Below are positions 6,701-8,248 of a stretch of 8,248 bases of DNA, in pieces. A program made the translations under genes and the position numbers. The stretch is from Peptostreptococcaceae bacterium. Lineage in GTDB: Bacteria > Bacillota_A > Clostridia > Peptostreptococcales > Acidaminobacteraceae. Below the pieces are notes generated by a model. The model had not been told where the DNA came from. It ran no database searches and saw only the letters and a program-made list of their open reading frames with translations. The DNA is taken from the NCBI GenBank assembly GCA_013619035.1, contig JABXKX010000256.1, positions 1 to 8,248 of the forward strand, read 5' to 3'. Numbering within the stretch: position 1 is the first letter of the stretch; each line of letters opens with the position of its first letter.

Positions 6701-7325
6701 AATAATGTACATCATTCGTTGCCACTAAAGGCACGTCAATTTCCTTAGAGAGCCTGATCAAGTGAATATTAACAGATTTTTGTTCCATCATGCCATGGTC
6801 TTGCATTTCAAGATAAAAGTCTTCACCAAATATTCGTTTTAGATTTAAAGCAATTTTTTTTGCTTTTTCATAGTCATTGTACATAAGCGCTTGTTGTACA
6901 TCTCCGCCCAAACATGCACTAAGAACTATCAAACCTTCTGAATATTGTTCTAAAAGTGTATAATCAATTCTAGGTTTGTAATAGAAACCATGTACAAATC
7001 CTTCAGAAACCAACTTAATAAGATTCTGATATCCGACATTGTTCTTTGCAAGTAATACCAAGTGGCCACTATTTTTATCTAAGGTCGCATCTTTTTCTGT
7101 ATATGATCTAGCTGCGGTATAAACTTCACATCCAATGATCGGTTTGATGCCATATTTTTTGGCTTCTTTATAAAAATCAACCGCACCAAACATAACCCCG
7201 TGATCTGTAATCGCCACAGAAGTCATATTCAATTCTTGAAGTCTTTTAAATAATGGTTTAATCCTAGCAAAACCATCTAACAAACTGTATTCAGTATGTA
7301 AATGCAAATGTGTAAATTGTTTCAT
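3780..7325 (-). CDS. dnaE: DNA polymerase III alpha subunit, DnaE type (1181 aa)
   Basis: Replicative family-C DNA polymerase; in low-G+C Gram-positives DnaE works beside PolC at the fork. The N-terminal PHP domain (1-about 270) keeps a full set of putative metal ligands: H8, H10, D17, H42, E67, H88, C138, D205 and H207. The polymerase core follows, with GPGRGS (353-358), MPDIDIDF (393-400; catalytic D397 and D399) and KMDFLGL (545-551; third aspartate D547). The helix-hairpin-helix region (about 825-885) is followed by a beta-clamp motif QLSMF (907-911), the OB fold (about 990-1070), and a C-terminal domain (about 1110-1181) of Gram-positive DnaE type. Domain order rules out PolC (no exonuclease insert, OB fold near the C-terminus). 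A three-copy octapeptide repeat (about 1085-1108) joins the OB fold to the tail. The ATG at 7323-7325 has AAGGAG (7331-7336) six bases upstream and starts exactly where PHP should. No promoter of its own was found; a terminator hairpin lies directly upstream. Confidence 0.98.
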   Translation of the reverse strand: MKQFTHLHLHTEYSLLDGFARIKPLFKRLQELNMTSVAITDHGVMFGAVDFYKEAKKYGIKPIIGCEVYTAARSYTEKDATLDKNSGHLVLLAKNNVGYQNLIKLVSEGFVHGFYYKPRIDYTLLEQYSEGLIVLSACLGGDVQQALMYNDYEKAKKIALNLKRIFGEDFYLEMQDHGMMEQKSVNIHLIRLSKEIDVPLVATNDVHYLDKTDASVHDILLCIQTGKNISDSKRMKFPSDEFYLKSTEEMMMLFSHVPEAIENTQKIADKCNVSFDFESRHLPEYHLPEGYDHDAYLRELCLKGLKDRYDDYEANIERLDYELNTISGMGFSDYFLIVWDFIKYAKDHDIAVGPGRGSVGGSIVAYALYITDVDPMKYDLIFERFLNPERVTMPDIDIDFEDTRRQEVIDYVIDKYGKDHVSQIITFGTMAAKAALRDVGRVVELPYSEADKLAKAVPFALGMTLDKALDQSPEFHRMYDENSELRQVIKVAQAVEGMPRHASTHAAGVVISKLPVDHYVPLYLQDESITTQFSMTLLEELGLLKMDFLGLRTLKVIKDTIAHIKRQRNIDFVFDEAYDDKKTFELIGRGETQGVFQLESAGMIRFMKELKPNSLEDIIAGISLYRPGPMDSIPKYILNKNNPRLVTYEHPMLEGILDVTYGCIVYQEQVMRIVRELGGFSYGRADIVRRAMSKKKKDVMEREKQSFIHGVLDENGNVIVEGCVRRGVPAKVAESIFNDMEDFAKYAFNKSHAAGYGIIAFQTAYLKAHFPVEFMAASMTSMIGNQSKVARYIQDCHRMGIEILPPDVNHSYGSFSVEHDSIRFGLKSVKNVGRGIIASMIENRPFNDFSDFCEKVNHKELNKRAVESLIKAGAFDQFEHNRAQLLASFDKIVDAIQNEKRRNVKGQLSMFGMDGMDNMNSGMLEKMANVNELKEKVKLNFEKDVLGLYLTGHPLNEHKLLVERVSSMNLNELKEAAKDPLFQRNKDGKRFNLAGMLIHKKNMTTKSGKIMAFIQVEDLYDAIEIIVFPKIYDRCMHLLKEDQFVIVVGRLNFKEDEDPKLIADNVMTLNENNARELLSSKTAMKQVQHKPVKQVQHKPAKQVQQKPKIQKMFLKLVTKDEVLLQQILSELKASPGKMPVVIYFADTKNKMIAPEHLWVNSSERLIRTLKDILGNDAVIVQ
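4006..4077 (-). repeat. Three tandem 24-bp repeats inside dnaE, encoding KQVQHKP(V/A)
   Basis: Units at 4006-4029, 4030-4053 and 4054-4077 are head to tail and in frame. On the minus strand they encode MKQVQHKP, VKQVQHKP and AKQVQQKP (offset of one residue from the KQVQHKPV reading). The first two transcribed units are nearly identical in DNA; the one nearest the C-terminus has diverged a little more (three base changes from its neighbour). The array sits between the OB fold and the C-terminal domain of DnaE. It is positively charged and rich in Q, K and P, so most likely a flexible linker. Confidence 0.95.
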
Positions 7326-7336
7326 AATTTCTCCTT

Positions 7337-7363
7337 AAAAAGACCTTCATAGGTATGAAGGTC
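7337..7363 (-). terminator. Intrinsic terminator between the substrate-binding-protein gene and dnaE
   Basis: On the minus strand GACCTTCAT (plus 7355-7363) pairs with ATGAAGGTC (7342-7350) in a perfect 9-bp stem with a 4-base loop, followed by TTTTT (7337-7341). The stem begins only 6 bases past the upstream stop codon. The T-run is immediately followed by AAGGAG, the dnaE Shine-Dalgarno, so terminator and ribosome-binding site touch. The hairpin could end the upstream transcript, or act as a partial terminator that lets some transcription through into dnaE. Confidence 0.85.
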
Positions 7364-7369
7364 CATTTG

Positions 7370-8248
7370 TTACTGGTTGACATCTTGATCCCATAATGTG
7401 TTTATCATTTCAATCACTGTCACTGGTAATTCTGAGTATCGATTTAAAGCAAGTTCTTCAACTCGTACAGTGTTTCTTTTTACACTTGCTTTTTCAAACT
7501 TTTCTGCATCACTATCACTCATTAAGTTTAAATCAAGGATAGGTAAACTGCCCCAATTACTTGGAATATATTTATCTAACTGCATTTCAATCGATATCAA
7601 TTCATTAATTGCAACAATGGCGCCTGTTTTATTTGAAGCATTCATCGGTACCACCAAATAATTTGTATCCATCAATGTCCCGTTTGTAAAGATAAAACTT
7701 CTACCACCATCAGGATAAAGTTCATCTTTAATGGCATCCGTTGTATATGCAAAATCATCGGTCATAGAAAAGTATAATTCGCCAGATACAAAGTATTCAT
7801 TAACTTTGTTTATGCTTTTAAAATAATGGCCTTCATCTTTTAAAATATAACTGTCCAATGACACCAAATAATCTAATGCTGGTTGAATTAAAGCTTTAAG
7901 CTCTGTTTCATCAATGGTTTCTGTATACAACCTTTCCATATCATCCTGTCCAATAATCTCAAAGATAACCGTTCTTATAAACTCTGAACCAATTGTATCC
8001 ATTTTCGGATTTGGATAAGTAAAGGTATTGGGATTCTCTTTAACAAATTCTAGTAGTTCTATTGTATCAGTTGGGTAAATTTCCAATTCATCTTCATCAA
8101 ATACAAGTACAAATTGTTCTCTACTAAATGCCACACCAAAATTATCAAGTGGCTCACCATGTTCTGTTGATACATCTAAATCTAACAGATTGATATTCTC
8201 TTCTAAATTAGGCATTTTATCTGCTATTTGATCGTATAGAAAATCTTT
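7370..8248 (-). CDS. YnjB-like ABC transporter substrate-binding protein (5' part missing)
   Basis: The C-terminal 292 residues of an extracytoplasmic solute-binding protein. The family is suggested by a run of features recalled from E. coli YnjB and relatives: 'DVSTEHGEPLDNFGVAFSREQFVLVFD' (start of a lobe after an acidic DxxxxxGxP segment), then NPNTFTYPNPKMDTIGSEFIR, close to the family's 'NPGRFTYPxPPxxxGSxFL', and a C-terminal 'LPVTVIEMINTLWDQDV'. The transported substrate of YnjB proteins is not established. An ATG at 8213-8215 is not a credible start: no Shine-Dalgarno precedes it, and the frame stays open for 11 more codons (KDFLYDQIADK) to the window edge. Full-length relatives have about 380-400 residues, so about 100 residues, including the signal peptide or lipobox, lie outside. 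In this type of cell it would be an exported, probably lipid-anchored protein. Its permease and ATPase are not in the window, so they must lie further right if linked. A terminator follows directly. Confidence 0.8.
   Translation of the reverse strand, partial: KDFLYDQIADKMPNLEENINLLDLDVSTEHGEPLDNFGVAFSREQFVLVFDEDELEIYPTDTIELLEFVKENPNTFTYPNPKMDTIGSEFIRTVIFEIIGQDDMERLYTETIDETELKALIQPALDYLVSLDSYILKDEGHYFKSINKVNEYFVSGELYFSMTDDFAYTTDAIKDELYPDGGRSFIFTNGTLMDTNYLVVPMNASNKTGAIVAINELISIEMQLDKYIPSNWGSLPILDLNLMSDSDAEKFEKASVKRNTVRVEELALNRYSELPVTVIEMINTLWDQDVNQ

Noticed and set aside
1..8248. Mobile elements, CRISPR, tRNA/rRNA, or a new defence or biosynthetic system
   Set aside because: Every long frame is accounted for by conserved core genes, and no transposase, terminal repeats, spaced direct repeats or RNA-gene signatures were seen.

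Overview
The window is a stretch of core chromosome from a low-G+C, Firmicutes- or Mollicutes-like bacterium. The bases are strongly A/T rich. All five confident genes lie on the minus strand, all five stop with TAA, and all eight tryptophan codons in them are TGG. That fits the standard bacterial code (for example Acholeplasma/Izemoplasma-type Tenericutes, Erysipelotrichia or Bacilli) and argues against Mycoplasma/Spiroplasma code 4. The exact genus cannot be fixed from the sequence alone.

In the direction of transcription (right to left) the layout is as follows. (1) The C-terminal three quarters of a YnjB-like ABC-transporter substrate-binding protein, cut by the right edge. (2) An intrinsic terminator that runs directly into the Shine-Dalgarno of (3) dnaE, the DnaE-type DNA polymerase III alpha subunit. 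(4) A regulatory gap of about 200 bp with two candidate promoters, a cre-like CcpA site and a pair of CGGGAC direct repeats resembling a CggR operator. (5) pfkA and (6) pyk, 15 bp apart and evidently one glycolytic operon, closed by a strong terminator. (7) A GNAT acetyltransferase gene. At the far left a short open frame on the plus strand may be the 3' end of a convergent gene, with a hairpin terminator in the convergent gap.

The order dnaE-pfkA-pyk is a familiar Firmicutes arrangement (from memory, B. subtilis has accDA and ytsJ between dnaE and pfkA; they are absent here). PfkA makes fructose-1,6-bisphosphate and pyruvate kinase catalyses the last ATP-yielding step, so the pair sets glycolytic flux. 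The sites upstream suggest control by carbon status: CcpA-type activation, and possibly an FBP-sensing CggR-type repressor.

No mobile element, CRISPR array, tRNA or rRNA was seen, and no new multi-gene system is evident. The points most worth checking are the pfkA leader, the terminator against the dnaE ribosome-binding site, and an in-frame 24-bp tandem repeat in dnaE. No gene-free stretch exceeds 300 bases.
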